A stretch of DNA of 14,331 nt from Flavobacteriales bacterium (GCA_018664745.1 JABJNS010000103.1:1-14331), one strand, 5' to 3'. Shown: positions 1-6,674, counted from the first letter of the stretch. Translations and numbers: made by a program. Notes: generated by a model not told the origin, from the letters alone.

Positions 1-460
1 CTTAGATGATGAGGCTGCAGTTGCTTCAGCAGATTCATCTAAAATTGGTATTCAAATGATTGGTTTAGATGCTAGATACACTAACGGACCTATCCAAGGT
101 CGTGCGCAATACATTGTTGCTGATTTAGAAAATACCTCAGCTTACAATACTTTTGCTGATTCAGATTTAGGATCAGTAATGACAGGGTATTACTTTGAAG
201 GTGGGTACAACTTATTAAATAATAAAGATACAGATAATGAGTTAGTTATTTTTGCAAGACACGAAAACTATAATACGCATGCTGAGGTTGCAGAAGGAGT
301 GGAAGCTGATTTAGCATATAATCGTACAGAAAATACTATCGGACTTACTTATAAAATAGCAAGTGGAGCAGCTTTTAAAGCAGACTACCAGTTATTAAGC
401 AATGAAGCTAGTGATGTAGAAAAGAAACAATTCAACTTAGGAGTTGCTGTTTGGTTCTAA
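1..460 (+). CDS. C-terminal part of an outer-membrane beta-barrel (porin-like) protein, 5' truncated by window edge
   Basis: The reading frame is open from base 2 with no start codon at the edge, so the gene begins outside the window. The ATG at 56 is internal and should not be taken as the start. About 152 codons are visible. They show alternating polar and hydrophobic stretches rich in Tyr, Gly and Asn (for example GYYFEGGYNLL and ENTIGLTYKIASG). The protein ends in VAVWF, and a terminal aromatic residue after an alternating strand is the usual C-terminal signal of outer-membrane barrels. I infer a porin-type barrel; the substrate cannot be judged. It is followed after 7 bases by an exported FMN-binding protein and then a membrane protein, suggesting one transcript. 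A phosphate-selective-porin-like relative is possible, but the N-terminal half would be needed. Confidence 0.75.
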   Translation, partial: LDDEAAVASADSSKIGIQMIGLDARYTNGPIQGRAQYIVADLENTSAYNTFADSDLGSVMTGYYFEGGYNLLNNKDTDNELVIFARHENYNTHAEVAEGVEADLAYNRTENTIGLTYKIASGAAFKADYQLLSNEASDVEKKQFNLGVAVWF

Positions 461-467
461 ACAAATA

Positions 468-980
468 ATGAATCAGGTTAATACAATACTTAGATTTATC
501 AAGGCTATAGCACCATCTGTAAAGATGTGTGCTGTAGCTTTTTTTAGTTTATTTTTTGTTTCAATTACTACTGCCCAATTTGTCCCTACAGAACAATCTA
601 CTAAAAAGGTAAATGCTTTAATTAATGAAACATTTGGTGCTGATATTTTGGCAACTCCTTTAGAGATAAATTCTAATTACAAATTAATAGAAATTGAAGG
701 GGAAATAAAGGGGTATGTTTGTGTAGAACAAGCGCTAAGTAAACATGATAAGTTTGAGTTTGTGGTGATTTATGATGATCAGTTAAATATTCTACAGGTT
801 AAAGTGCTGTTGTATCGTGAAGATTATGGATATGAGATAAAGAGTAAAAGATGGTTAAAACAGTTTTCAACTCGTGATGTAAGAAAAGTTCAGGCAATAT
901 CAGGAGCAACTATATCTGTTAACTCGCTTAAAAAAGCAGTACAACACCTTAACCAAAAGATGAAGAAATTCATTTTATAA
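468..980 (+). CDS. exported FMN-binding-domain protein
   Basis: A 170-residue protein. I chose the ATG at 468, seven bases after the upstream stop. A TTG at 444 is also in frame but would overlap the preceding gene. A hydrophobic segment (about residues 19-35) ending in SITTAQ looks like a signal peptide or membrane anchor. The rest matches the small FMN-binding domain (PF04205) found in NqrC/RnfG and relatives: alternating strands near VVIYDD and ILQVKVLLY, then the flavin motif SGATIS at residues 145-150. In this family ApbE attaches FMN through a phosphoester bond to the Thr of this motif, here Thr148. The acidic residue usually just before the motif (D-x-x-S-G-A-T) is Gln here. The likely role is electron transfer on the periplasmic side, with the adjacent four-helix protein as a possible partner; that pairing is inference. 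Confidence 0.8.
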   Translation: MNQVNTILRFIKAIAPSVKMCAVAFFSLFFVSITTAQFVPTEQSTKKVNALINETFGADILATPLEINSNYKLIEIEGEIKGYVCVEQALSKHDKFEFVVIYDDQLNILQVKVLLYREDYGYEIKSKRWLKQFSTRDVRKVQAISGATISVNSLKKAVQHLNQKMKKFIL

Positions 981-995
981 TATTTTTTTTGCAGC

Positions 996-1496
996 ATGAA
1001 TTTTCAGTTACATACTTTATCAAAATCATTAAGACACACACTTACTGTATTTTTATTAGCCCTTTCCTTTGGTTATTTTTCAGGTTTAGATTTATTAAAA
1101 CATACTACCGATTTTAAGGTAGCTGGTGTGGAGCAAAATGTATTAGGAAATGAGATAGACGAACAAGCAGAAGAACTGCATTTTAAAATGTCAGAAAGAG
1201 CATTGCAAGGTCTTATACATAGCCATGTTATTAGTTTAGGCATGTTGTTTTTAATGCTCTCTATTATAATGTATTTTTCTTCCTATACTGAAGGAGTAAA
1301 GTGTTTTCTTATGATTGAGCCTATGGTTTCTTTGGTGGTAACTTTTGGTGGTTTATGGTTACTGTGGTTAGGGTTTTCTTGGATGAAATACATTATTATG
1401 TGTTCAGGAATATTAATGCACCTTTCACTAATAGCAATTATTCTTTTATTGCTAAAAGATTTATTACTACATAAATCATATTTTGCTAAGAAATAG
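996..1496 (+). CDS. four-helix membrane protein with conserved-looking histidines, function unknown
   Basis: A 166-residue protein with four predicted membrane helices, at about residues 14-34, 75-93, 104-126 and 131-153. An approximately 40-residue, mostly hydrophilic loop separates helices 1 and 2. I do not recognise a named family. Histidines lie at or inside helix ends: His14, the pair His75 and His77 (I-H-S-H-V), and His142. This would suit binding of b-type haem or a metal, but that is inference. The gene starts 15 bases after the FMN-binding protein and is probably cotranscribed with it, which is why an electron-carrying membrane partner is a reasonable guess. The stop at 1494-1496 is followed by the 21-bp repeat region, with no clear terminator. 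Confidence 0.7.
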   Translation: MNFQLHTLSKSLRHTLTVFLLALSFGYFSGLDLLKHTTDFKVAGVEQNVLGNEIDEQAEELHFKMSERALQGLIHSHVISLGMLFLMLSIIMYFSSYTEGVKCFLMIEPMVSLVVTFGGLWLLWLGFSWMKYIIMCSGILMHLSLIAIILLLLKDLLLHKSYFAKK

Positions 1497-1514
1497 AATT
1501 GTAATCACTTGATT

Positions 1515-1723
1515 ATGAGGTGTGAAATAGTTGTGGAAAATAAAAAATAGTTTCAGATTGCATAAAATTAGTTGCTGAAAGCACGAAAATAGTTGACAAG
1601 AACACAAAAAATGTTGTTGAGAGTTCAGAACTAGTTGCGGAATACACAAAACTAGTTGTTAAGGGCTTAAAAATAGTTGTGGAAAGGGTAAAACTACTTG
1701 CTTTTAGTGAAAATTCTGTTTAA
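1515..1723 (+). pseudogene. possible small heptad-repeat gene broken by one frameshift
   Basis: An ATG at 1515, 18 bases after the upstream stop, opens MRCEIVVENKK and meets TAG at 1548-1550. If one A is added to the poly-A run at 1542-1547, the frame joins an open stretch from 1544 to the TAA at 1721-1723. The joined product would be about 69 residues, made almost entirely of 7-residue repeats such as VAESTKI, VAEYTKL and VVERVKL. The repeat unit is 21 bp, exactly seven codons, so the phase holds throughout. It could be a decayed gene, a gene hit by a homopolymer sequencing error, a slippage-dependent gene, or non-coding DNA that stays open because of its repeat structure. The last 30 bases overlap the 3' end of cdaA on the other strand. 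Confidence 0.35.
1528..1715 (+). repeat. nine degenerate 21-bp tandem repeats
   Basis: Copies begin at 1528, 1548, 1569, 1590, 1611, 1632, 1653, 1674 and 1695. The step is 21 bp every time except the first, which is 20 bp. The rough consensus is TAGTTGnnGAAnnCACAAAA, followed by C or A. The TAGTTG core and the A-rich end are the best kept; bases 7-15 vary most. The ninth copy (TACTTG...) is eroded and lies inside the convergent cdaA coding region. There are no unique spacers between copies, so this is not a CRISPR array. This array accounts for most of the 197-bp gap between the gene ending at 1496 and cdaA. Confidence 0.9.
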
Positions 1724-2470
1724 GAATTGCTCTAATTGTTCTGCAGTTCTTTTCGTAAAGAGTTCCCCATCCTTTACATAAGTAATTCCACCTGTTTCTT
1801 CCGAAACAATAATGGCAACAGCATCTGATTCTTCTGTAATACCAACTGCAGCTCTATGTCTCATTCCTAAGTGTCCTGGGAAATCATCATTATTACTTAC
1901 AGGAAGTACGCACCTAGCACTTATTATTTTATTATCTCTTATAATTACAGCTCCATCATGCAATGGGCTATTTTTGTAAAAAATACTTTCTATCATAGGC
2001 ATTGAAATTTCAGCATTCATAGCTACACCTCCTTCAGCAAATACGGCCAAATCATCTATTTGAGTAATTACCATAATGGCACCTGTTTTGGTTTTTGCCA
2101 TGTCCTCACAAGCACGGGCAATTGAATGAGTGTTTAAATGGTTATCGTGCTCTACTTTAAAGTTGAATTTAAAAATTCCTTTGTTTTTAATCACTTTTCC
2201 TTTTCCAATAAACATCAAGAATTTCCTAAGTTCTTGCTGAAAAACAATAACCAGGATGATAACTCCAACCCCAATAAATTGCCCTAATATCTCACTCAAA
2301 AGTTGAAAATGAAAGGCATCTACTATTTTCCAAAGTAAGTAAATAGCAGCTAAACCTATAAAAATATTGATGGCTACAGTACCTCTTACTAGTTTGTATA
2401 ATTGGTAAATTAATACAGCAACTAGTGCTATGTCAATGAGTTCAATAAAGCCAATATTTAGGAATTCCAT
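1694..2470 (-). CDS. cdaA: membrane-bound diadenylate cyclase CdaA (DacA)
   Basis: A 258-residue protein that makes the second messenger c-di-AMP from two ATP. Three N-terminal membrane helices (about residues 8-28, 33-53 and 63-80) precede a DAC domain from about 105 to 235. Both catalytic signatures are present: DGA at 172-174 (in NSPLHDGAVII) and RHR at 204-206 (in GMRHRAAVG). Length and order match the CdaA class, not DisA. The ATG directly abuts the folP stop (TAA then ATG, no gap), so the two genes are probably translationally coupled and transcribed from upstream of folP. The CdaA regulator CdaR and GlmM are not nearby, as expected in Bacteroidota. The stop codon TAG lies within the 21-bp repeat array. 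Confidence 0.95.
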   Translation of the reverse strand: MEFLNIGFIELIDIALVAVLIYQLYKLVRGTVAINIFIGLAAIYLLWKIVDAFHFQLLSEILGQFIGVGVIILVIVFQQELRKFLMFIGKGKVIKNKGIFKFNFKVEHDNHLNTHSIARACEDMAKTKTGAIMVITQIDDLAVFAEGGVAMNAEISMPMIESIFYKNSPLHDGAVIIRDNKIISARCVLPVSNNDDFPGHLGMRHRAAVGITEESDAVAIIVSEETGGITYVKDGELFTKRTAEQLEQFLNRIFTKSK

Positions 2471-3337
2471 TTATGCGAGATTTTTTGCGAATGTAGTGAT
2501 TTTAATGCATTCCATTGCTTCCTTTACATCATGTACTCTTAAAATGGATGCTCCTTTTTGCAATGCTATAGTGTTAGTTATGCTTGTTCCGTTTAGTGAG
2601 TTATTAGGTTTTGTATCTAGTAAATTATAAATCATTGATTTCCTAGAAGTACCTACAAGTACAGGAATTTCAAATTGATTAAATTGCTCAAGTGCATTTA
2701 AAATTTGATAATTATGAGCTAAGGTTTTACCGAATCCAAAGCCTGGGTCAATAATAATCTGTTTTATCCCTTTTGATTTTAACTGTTTTATTCTTTCTTC
2801 AAAATAAGAAGTTATCTCTTGTATTATATTTTTGTAAGTAGGGTTCTTTTGCATATTTTGTGGGGTGCCTTGCATATGCATTATAATATAAGGAACTTGT
2901 AATTCTGCTATTGCATCAAACATGTTATTATCCATTTCTCCTGCTGAAATATCATTGATAATATGTGCTCCTGCCTCAATACATTCCTTAGCTGTTTTTG
3001 CCCAAAAGGTATCAATTGAAATAATAATTTCAGGAATTTCAGTTTTTAACAATTTGATAATAGGTAAAAGTTTTTCTAGCTCCTGTTCTGCTTGTATTAA
3101 TGTTGCTCCTGGTCGGCTGGATTGTGCGCCAATGTCAATAATACTTGCTCCTTCCTCTAGCATTGTTTTACATCTGCTAATAATCGCTTGTTTATTTGCA
3201 TATTTTCCTCCATCATAAAATGAATCTTCTGTTGCATTCAAAATACCCATTACAATTGGGTTTTTTGTTGAAAAAACACTTGAATTGCTTTTTACTTTTG
3301 TGGAATTTGAAACGCTAAATGATGTATATTTCGGCAT
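2471..3337 (-). CDS. folP: dihydropteroate synthase
   Basis: A 288-residue cytosolic enzyme of folate synthesis that joins p-aminobenzoate to 6-hydroxymethyl-dihydropterin diphosphate. It is a TIM barrel with the expected landmarks: MGILNATEDSFYDGG at 30-44, SSRPGA at 73-78, SIDT at 107-110, NDISAG at 128-133, DPGFGFGKT at 197-205, GTSRKS at 229-234 and RVHDV at 267-271. One oddity is that the usual N-x-T-P-D-S-F motif reads N-A-T-E-D-S-F, with Glu37 in place of Pro. The N-terminal 25 residues before the barrel are Ser/Lys-rich and poorly conserved in the family, so a later start is possible but no better Met exists before Met30. The start lies only 19 bp from the divergent DUF1599 gene, and cdaA follows without a gap. 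Confidence 0.95.
   Translation of the reverse strand: MPKYTSFSVSNSTKVKSNSSVFSTKNPIVMGILNATEDSFYDGGKYANKQAIISRCKTMLEEGASIIDIGAQSSRPGATLIQAEQELEKLLPIIKLLKTEIPEIIISIDTFWAKTAKECIEAGAHIINDISAGEMDNNMFDAIAELQVPYIIMHMQGTPQNMQKNPTYKNIIQEITSYFEERIKQLKSKGIKQIIIDPGFGFGKTLAHNYQILNALEQFNQFEIPVLVGTSRKSMIYNLLDTKPNNSLNGTSITNTIALQKGASILRVHDVKEAMECIKITTFAKNLA
3293..3300 (+). promoter_or_regulatory. candidate -7 element for the DUF1599-clpS operon, inside folP
   Basis: TACTTTTG is an exact match to the Bacteroidota -7 consensus TAnnTTTG. A TTG at 3268-3270 could be the -33 element, although the 22-bp spacer is slightly longer than the usual 19-21. Transcription would start near 3306, giving a leader of about 50 bases before the ATG at 3357. 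Because the divergent starts are 19 bp apart, a promoter for the plus-strand operon has to lie within folP coding sequence, which makes this site plausible but not proven. Confidence 0.35.
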
Positions 3338-3356
3338 TATTAAAGGTTAAAATTAT

Positions 3357-3896
3357 ATGGAACAGACAATTGCTGAATACGATTCAATAATAAAAAAATG
3401 TGAGGACATTTTTGCTAAGAAAATGAAAGATTATGGGAGCGCTTGGCGTATACTGAGAATCAGCTCATTAACCGATCAGATTTTTATTAAAGCACAAAGG
3501 ATTCGCTCTATTGAACAGAAAGGAGAACAAAAGATAGAAGAGGGAGTGTCTAACGAGTTTGTTGGTATTGTAAATTATGCAATTATTGGGCTTGTTCAAT
3601 TGGATTTAGGAGTTTCAGAACTAGCTGAGGAAATGGACTATAATGAGGTTATGAACATCTTTAGTAAACATGCTAATATTGCAAAGGAACTTATGATTGC
3701 AAAAAATCATGATTATGGTGAGGCTTGGCGTGATATGAGGGTCAGCTCACTTACGGATTTAATCTTACAAAAGATATTGCGTGTAAAACAAATTGAAGAC
3801 AATCATGGTGCTACTTTAATATCAGAAGGAGTAGATGCAAACTACCTTGATATGCTAAACTATGCTGTTTTTGCGTTAATTAAACTAGAAAAATAA
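3357..3896 (+). CDS. DUF1599 protein with two tandem copies of the domain
   Basis: A 179-residue, all-helical, probably cytosolic protein. Two copies of the same unit are clear. KDYGSAWR at 24-31 matches HDYGEAWR at 118-125; SSLTDQI matches SSLTDLI; and EEGVSNEFVGIVNYA at 61-75 matches SEGVDANYLDMLNYA at 156-170. The copies are offset by about 95 residues. This is the DUF1599 family (PF07659). I recall the domain being linked to nucleotide or base modification in comparative work, but no activity can be assigned from this sequence. In Bacteroides-type genomes a DUF1599 gene precedes a DoxX-like gene and tpiA, as it does here apart from one extra gene. It is the first gene of the long plus-strand run, divergent from folP. 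Confidence 0.85.
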   Translation: MEQTIAEYDSIIKKCEDIFAKKMKDYGSAWRILRISSLTDQIFIKAQRIRSIEQKGEQKIEEGVSNEFVGIVNYAIIGLVQLDLGVSELAEEMDYNEVMNIFSKHANIAKELMIAKNHDYGEAWRDMRVSSLTDLILQKILRVKQIEDNHGATLISEGVDANYLDMLNYAVFALIKLEK

Positions 3897-3900
3897 TATT

Positions 3901-4836
3901 ATGAAAAAGAACTTACCAATGATTATTCGTGTGCTAATATCGGCACTATTTTTACTTTCCGCAATTGCAAAATTATACCCTACACCTATGTTTGGTATTA
4001 CTAAAGTGTTTGAGCAAGGACAACTTATACCTATGGGATTCCCAGAAGATTTAGTGCCTTATCTTTCTCGTTTCATTTTAGCAATTGAACTACTCATTGC
4101 TTTTGCTATACTTCAAAAAAACTACCTGAAAAAAATAATTATTCCTTCTTCAATCGGTTTGCTTATACTATTTAGTTTGCACCTAACTTATTCTATATTT
4201 TTAGGCGATACTGAAAACTGTGGTTGCTTTGGTGATTTAATTCCTATGTCTCCTTTACAAGCCTTAATTAAAAATCTAATTACTATTGCTGTTTTAGGGT
4301 ATTTGTATAAAAATACTGCTGATGATAAAGAAAATAGCTGTTCAAAATTAAGTATACAATTCTTATCAGTATTGCTGGTTATGTTTGCTTTTTTACCTGT
4401 TTCATCTCAAACTAAATCAGAAGGAAGTAGTTTTGTTTCATTTGTTGAAGATGAAAACTTTAAGAATTCAGAAGAGTATAAAATTCTATGTTATTTTGAT
4501 GCGGGATGTGAACATTGCCAACATGCTGCAAGAAGTTTAGATTCATTATCTAATTTGTCTGATAATTTCCCGCCTGTTCATATTGTGTTTTCAGATACTG
4601 AACAAGATAATATTCCTAACTTTTTTGATTATGTTGGTAGCGAATATCCTTACCAAGTAATGCCGTTTGCAAATTATGACACTGATGAAGTAGATAGTTA
4701 TATGGAGATTACTTTTCCAGATTATGATAACCCAATTATAATTCTTTATAAAGGAGCAAAACAAATAAGATTGTTTGATGGTACTGGGTATAATGAATAT
4801 CATGCTGAAGATCTACAATTACTGTTAGATAAATAA
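3901..4836 (+). CDS. MauE/DoxX-type membrane domain fused to a thioredoxin-like domain (BT_3928-like)
   Basis: A 311-residue protein. Four membrane helices (about 6-24, 57-72, 79-100 and 116-136) form a MauE/DoxX-like domain carrying C-G-C-F-G, with Cys107 and Cys109 at the end of helix 3. A fifth helix (about 152-169) leads into a periplasmic domain with a thioredoxin-type CxxC, Cys203-E-H-Cys206, within YFDAGCEHCQHA. The later strand PIIILYKG fits a thioredoxin fold. MauE-family proteins act in disulfide metabolism, so I infer a membrane thiol-disulfide relay passing electrons between the two Cys pairs. The position matches the 'BT_3928 family' proteins near tpiA in Bacteroides, many of which I believe keep the DoxX part. 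It starts 4 bases after the DUF1599 stop. Confidence 0.8.
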   Translation: MKKNLPMIIRVLISALFLLSAIAKLYPTPMFGITKVFEQGQLIPMGFPEDLVPYLSRFILAIELLIAFAILQKNYLKKIIIPSSIGLLILFSLHLTYSIFLGDTENCGCFGDLIPMSPLQALIKNLITIAVLGYLYKNTADDKENSCSKLSIQFLSVLLVMFAFLPVSSQTKSEGSSFVSFVEDENFKNSEEYKILCYFDAGCEHCQHAARSLDSLSNLSDNFPPVHIVFSDTEQDNIPNFFDYVGSEYPYQVMPFANYDTDEVDSYMEITFPDYDNPIIILYKGAKQIRLFDGTGYNEYHAEDLQLLLDK

Positions 4837-4840
4837 AATT

Positions 4841-5917
4841 GTGCTTGCTTATATTACAAAAAAAATAAGTTATGGTATCCTAGTTTTATGGGGGGTACTT
4901 ACGCTAGTTTTCTTTTTGTTTAATGTATTACCTGGCGACCCTGCTCGTATGATGTTGGATAAGCGTGAAGATGCTAATCAGTTGGCTGTTATCAAACAAA
5001 AGTATGCATTTGATCGTTCGGTTGGGGAGCAATATGCTTTATACCTTAATGATGTTTTACCATTTTCGGTTCATCATAATAGTACTACTGCTTTTACTTC
5101 CCTTTCAAGTGAGAAGTACCAATTTACAAAATTGCTAACATCTACTAATTATACCTTTGTTGTTAAAGTGCCTTATCTTAGGGAATCCTTTGTTCGTAAA
5201 GGAACTTCTGTTACTTCAATACTTGGAAATACTTTTAAAAACACTTTTATTTTAGCAGTTTCATCTATTGGGATTGCTTTGTTTTTAGGATTGATTTTAG
5301 GGGTGTTTTCTGCATTGTATAAGGATACTTTTATTGACAAGTTGATTCTATTTGTTTCTGTTTTAGGAATGTCCTTGCCTTCATTTTTTGCGTCAATAAT
5401 TATTGCCTGGCTGTTTGGTTTTGTACTGCATAATTACACAGGATTAAATATGACAGGTAGTTTGTATGAAGTTGATGATTACGGAAGAGGGTCTTTCTTG
5501 CAAATTAAGAATTTAATTCTTCCTGCAATAACCTTGGGAGTTCGCCCTTTGTCAGTTATTATTCAGTTGTGCAGAAATTCCTTGTTAGAAGTGCTTTCCA
5601 TGGATTATGTGCGAACTGCAACAGCAAAAGGATTAAGTAAATTCACAGTTATTTTTAAACATGCTTTGCGCAATGCTTTGAATCCTGTAGTAACTGCTGT
5701 TTCAGGTTGGTTTGCCTCACTTTTAGCAGGAGCCGTTTTTGTAGAATACATCTTTGCTTGGAACGGAATAGGAAAAGAAATAGTGGATGCATTAAATAAA
5801 ATGGACTTGCCAGTAGTAATGGGTTCAGTGCTTTTTATTGCATCAATTTTTGTAATCATTAATATAATAGTCGATTTAATATATGGGTGGCTTGACCCCC
5901 GAATTAGAATAAGTTAA
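4841..5917 (+). CDS. ABC transporter permease, OppB/DppB type
   Basis: A 358-residue inner-membrane permease of the oligopeptide/dipeptide/nickel class (BPD_transp_1). The first helix (about 10-30) is followed by the typical FNVLPGDPARMM, a long periplasmic region, and five more helices from about residue 133. The cytoplasmic ATPase-contact loop is visible as DYVRTATAKGLS at 255-266. At 358 residues it is longer than the usual 305-340, the extra length lying in the periplasmic stretch around residues 70-115. The start is GTG at 4841, four bases after the preceding stop. No second permease, ATPase or binding protein is in the window, so partners must be encoded elsewhere. The substrate is probably peptides but is not determinable. 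Confidence 0.9.
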   Translation: MLAYITKKISYGILVLWGVLTLVFFLFNVLPGDPARMMLDKREDANQLAVIKQKYAFDRSVGEQYALYLNDVLPFSVHHNSTTAFTSLSSEKYQFTKLLTSTNYTFVVKVPYLRESFVRKGTSVTSILGNTFKNTFILAVSSIGIALFLGLILGVFSALYKDTFIDKLILFVSVLGMSLPSFFASIIIAWLFGFVLHNYTGLNMTGSLYEVDDYGRGSFLQIKNLILPAITLGVRPLSVIIQLCRNSLLEVLSMDYVRTATAKGLSKFTVIFKHALRNALNPVVTAVSGWFASLLAGAVFVEYIFAWNGIGKEIVDALNKMDLPVVMGSVLFIASIFVIINIIVDLIYGWLDPRIRIS

Positions 5918-5918
5918 T

Positions 5919-6674
5919 ATGAGAAAGAATATAGTTGCAGGGAACTGGAAAATGAATTTAAACAGACAGGATGGTATAGCTTTAGTGGAAGATGTACTGG
6001 GTAAATTACCTGCTGATAATAAAACCCATGTGATATTTGCTCCATCATTTGTCTATTTACATAAAGTAGCAAAAATGTGTGCTGATACTCCTAAGGTGGT
6101 TGCTGCTTCACAGGATTGTAGTTCAAATGAAAAAGGCGCTTTTACTGGAGAAGTATCTGCTAGTATGATATCATCATGTAAAGCGAGATATGTTGTTTTA
6201 GGGCATTCAGAAAGGAGAGCTAATTTTACAGAAACAAATGATCAGCTAAAAGCAAAAGTAGGACAAGCATTTGCAAGTGATTTAAAAGTAATTTTCTGTT
6301 GTGGAGAAAGCTTAGTGCAAAGAGAAAGTGGCGTTCATTTTGAGTGGATAAAATCTCAAATTTCTGAGAGTTTATTTCATTTGTCGGCTGATGAATTTAA
6401 AAAAATAGTTATTGCTTACGAGCCTATCTGGGCAATTGGTACTGGAGTTACAGCAAGCACTAGTCAAGCACAAGAAATTCACGCTTTCATTAGAAATTTG
6501 TTAGCTGAAAAATATGGAAAGGAGGTAGCTGAAAGTACATCAATTTTATATGGTGGAAGTTGTAAGCCAAGTAATGCTAAGGAATTATTTGCAAGCCAAG
6601 ATATTGATGGAGGTTTGATCGGTGGAGCATCATTAAAAGCTGATGATTTTCTTGCAATAACTCAATCATTTTAA
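5919..6674 (+). CDS. tpiA: triosephosphate isomerase
   Basis: A 251-residue cytosolic TIM barrel that interconverts dihydroxyacetone phosphate and glyceraldehyde 3-phosphate in glycolysis and gluconeogenesis. All active-site parts are present: AGNWKMN with Lys11, GHSERR with His96, AYEPIWAIGTG with Glu168 and the mobile loop following it, the phosphate-binding YGGS at 211-214, and GGLIGGASL near 231-239. Loop 7 reads YGGSCKP, with Cys where Val is usual, which is a mild change. Length is normal. One base separates it from the permease stop, and its own stop overlaps the prmA start (TAATG), suggesting coupled translation. Confidence 0.97.
   Translation: MRKNIVAGNWKMNLNRQDGIALVEDVLGKLPADNKTHVIFAPSFVYLHKVAKMCADTPKVVAASQDCSSNEKGAFTGEVSASMISSCKARYVVLGHSERRANFTETNDQLKAKVGQAFASDLKVIFCCGESLVQRESGVHFEWIKSQISESLFHLSADEFKKIVIAYEPIWAIGTGVTASTSQAQEIHAFIRNLLAEKYGKEVAESTSILYGGSCKPSNAKELFASQDIDGGLIGGASLKADDFLAITQSF

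Noticed and set aside
444..467. In-frame TTG as an earlier start of the FMN-binding protein
   Set aside because: It would overlap the end of the barrel gene, while the ATG at 468 directly follows the stop and leaves the hydrophobic export segment intact.
1506..1522. Terminator after the four-helix protein gene
   Set aside because: CACTT/AGGTG makes only a 5-bp stem with a G-U pair and a 7-base loop, and no T-tract follows.
1532..1540. DnaA-box-like or iteron-like TGTGGAAAA in the repeats
   Set aside because: It has one mismatch to the reverse DnaA box and recurs only once more, as TGTGGAAAG at 1678-1686. The other copies lack it, and no replication gene is present.
1528..1715. CRISPR array
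   Set aside because: The 21-bp copies are contiguous and degenerate, with no unique spacers and no cas genes nearby.
2922..3218. 98-codon plus-strand open frame opposite folP
   Set aside because: It lies wholly inside folP, which has all its family motifs on the other strand.
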